NCBI GenBank assembly: GCA_023145975.1 | Contig: JAGLCZ010000752.1 | Location: 1-6,853 of the forward strand | Reading direction: 5' to 3' | Origin: Candidatus Hydrogenedentota bacterium | GTDB lineage: Bacteria > Hydrogenedentota > Hydrogenedentia > Hydrogenedentales > CAITNO01 | DNA: 6,853 nucleotides | Part shown: piece by piece, positions 5,965 through 6,853 of the stretch | How the letters are laid out: each line of letters opens with the position of its first letter | Numbering within the stretch: the first letter of the stretch is position 1 | The notes under the pieces: model-generated | What the model was told of the DNA's origin: nothing | What the model saw: the letters and a program-made list of their open reading frames with translations, nothing else | Databases searched by the model: none | Position numbers and translations under genes: made by a program

Positions 5965-6816
5965 TTACAAAGCCGCTTTTTCTTCTTCCACAATCTCGAC
6001 TAATCTGCGGCCATAATCCGTATAAGATTTGTACAGTGCTTCCGCACTTTCCGCTTCCCGGCCTGAATGAATTACAGCAGCCAAATGCGGCTCTATTGAA
6101 AATCCACCGTCATATCCGTTTGCAATCAAATCGGAAACGATTTTTCGCACATATCCTTCGCCATCACCACACATACAATACTGGTCTACACCATCAACCT
6201 TGCGGGCATCTTTAATATGCACATACACAATATCCGCCTGTACATCTTTGTAATACTCCCAGGCATCCTGTCCATAAGTCACAGGATTACCAGTATCAAA
6301 AACCACTTTCAGTGCATCACTGTCCACTTCGCCCAGAAGAATATTGCTGTTCTCCGATGACAAACCGCCCCAGCCACTGCAATTCTCATGCACAAGGACA
6401 ACTCCCCCTTCTTCAGCGATATGCACAAGGTGCTTCATGCGTTTGATAGACTCCTTACGCCAATCACTTTCGTTCAGCGGCTTATCCGTATCATTAGGGT
6501 AACTCATCACACGGATAAAACGTGTTCCAAAACGTTTCATCCGAGGAATAGCCTGCCTTAAATCATTCTCATCAATTGAAAAGTCGCCGGAAATCGGACG
6601 CGCCCAATTTGCAATAGCACTTGAAAAACAAGACACACTCATACCTGCTTCTGTCATAGCACCATAGACAGCATCGAATTTTTCGGCATCAATTTGTGTA
6701 AGATTTACACCATCAATGTTCCGTAATTCCATGTGATTCCATCCCAACTCCTGATGTGCTTTAATCTGTGTAAATATATCCAATCCGGATTCATCTGAAA
6801 TACCTGAATAAAACAT
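5965..6816 (-). CDS. Sugar phosphate isomerase/epimerase family protein (xylose isomerase-like TIM barrel)
   Basis: The protein has 283 residues, the normal size for the AP_endonuc_2/xylose isomerase-like TIM barrel family. ATG 6816-6814 is preceded by AAGGAG (6831-6826) 9 bases away. Alternating strands and helices run the whole length. Four residues at strand ends match the divalent-metal site of D-tagatose 3-epimerase-type enzymes: Glu144 (VHEN), Asp174 (VFDTGN), His200 (VHIKD) and Glu242 (SIEPH). GDGEG (217-221) is a loop often seen in the family. There is no signal peptide, so it is cytoplasmic. Family members interconvert keto-sugars, inositol derivatives or hydroxypyruvate; the sequence does not say which. 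It is the first gene visible in the operon with pfkA, 40 bases downstream, so feeding a sugar into fructose 6-phosphate metabolism is a reasonable inference. Endonuclease IV activity is unlikely because the extra zinc-binding histidines are absent. The promoter is not in view. Confidence 0.85.
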   Translation of the reverse strand: MFYSGISDESGLDIFTQIKAHQELGWNHMELRNIDGVNLTQIDAEKFDAVYGAMTEAGMSVSCFSSAIANWARPISGDFSIDENDLRQAIPRMKRFGTRFIRVMSYPNDTDKPLNESDWRKESIKRMKHLVHIAEEGGVVLVHENCSGWGGLSSENSNILLGEVDSDALKVVFDTGNPVTYGQDAWEYYKDVQADIVYVHIKDARKVDGVDQYCMCGDGEGYVRKIVSDLIANGYDGGFSIEPHLAAVIHSGREAESAEALYKSYTDYGRRLVEIVEEEKAAL

Positions 6817-6853
6817 GATATCAATCTCCTTGTAAATACGACTATTGTTATGA

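Noticed and set aside
5925..5975. An internal promoter between the epimerase and pfkA
   Set aside because: A/T-rich sequence with a TAATTAT-like box, but no -35 at acceptable spacing.
5925..5993. N-terminal extension of pfkA from ATG 5993
   Set aside because: It overlaps the end of the epimerase gene, adds lysine-rich unrelated residues and ignores the AAAGGA site before ATG 5924.
4999..6215. Plus-strand open frames of 195 and 231 codons opposite pfkA and the epimerase
   Set aside because: The minus-strand products are clear members of known families with intact motifs, so the plus-strand frames are shadows without recognisable features.

Overview
The window carries one strand of genes only: everything I can support is read on the minus strand, so transcription runs from high to low coordinates. 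Shine-Dalgarno sites, a near-consensus sigma70-type promoter, an intrinsic terminator and an ATGA stop/start overlap mark it as bacterial. An LptF/LptG pair (permease half of the lipopolysaccharide exporter) implies a cell with an LPS-bearing outer membrane. The combination of a xylose-isomerase-like sugar epimerase, an LptF/LptG pair and a large acidic membrane protein I cannot place, at moderate GC, would fit the PVC group (Lentisphaerota/Kiritimatiellota/Verrucomicrobiota). This is an impression, not something the sequence proves.

Layout, in order of transcription. (1) About 6816-2731: an apparent four-gene operon. It begins with a sugar phosphate isomerase/epimerase-type TIM barrel (6816-5965), then an ATP-type 6-phosphofructokinase pfkA (5924-4950), then lptF (4919-3816) and lptG (3819-2731). 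Gaps are 40 and 30 bases, and the lptF stop and lptG start share ATGA. A weak A/T-rich hairpin followed by six Ts sits on the lptG stop codon. (2) 2730-2458: a 273-base intergenic region with a strong G.U-containing hairpin, a near-consensus promoter with extended -10, and two inverted repeats around its -35 box. (3) 2457-655: a 600-residue protein of unknown function. It has a very acidic, phenylalanine-dotted disordered N-terminal half, one membrane segment, a coiled coil and a C-terminal domain I do not recognise. It is followed by two hairpins, the second a good intrinsic terminator. (4) 565-318: a leader with a plausible promoter. (5) 317-1: the first 105 codons of an exported protein that runs off the window.

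Functionally, the operon joins sugar metabolism (epimerase, glycolytic commitment step) to envelope building (LPS export). The 600-residue protein and the exported protein each appear to be separate transcription units, both probably acting at the envelope. I saw no tRNA or rRNA gene, mobile element, CRISPR array or attachment site. The best candidate for something undescribed is the 600-residue protein with its dedicated, apparently regulated promoter.
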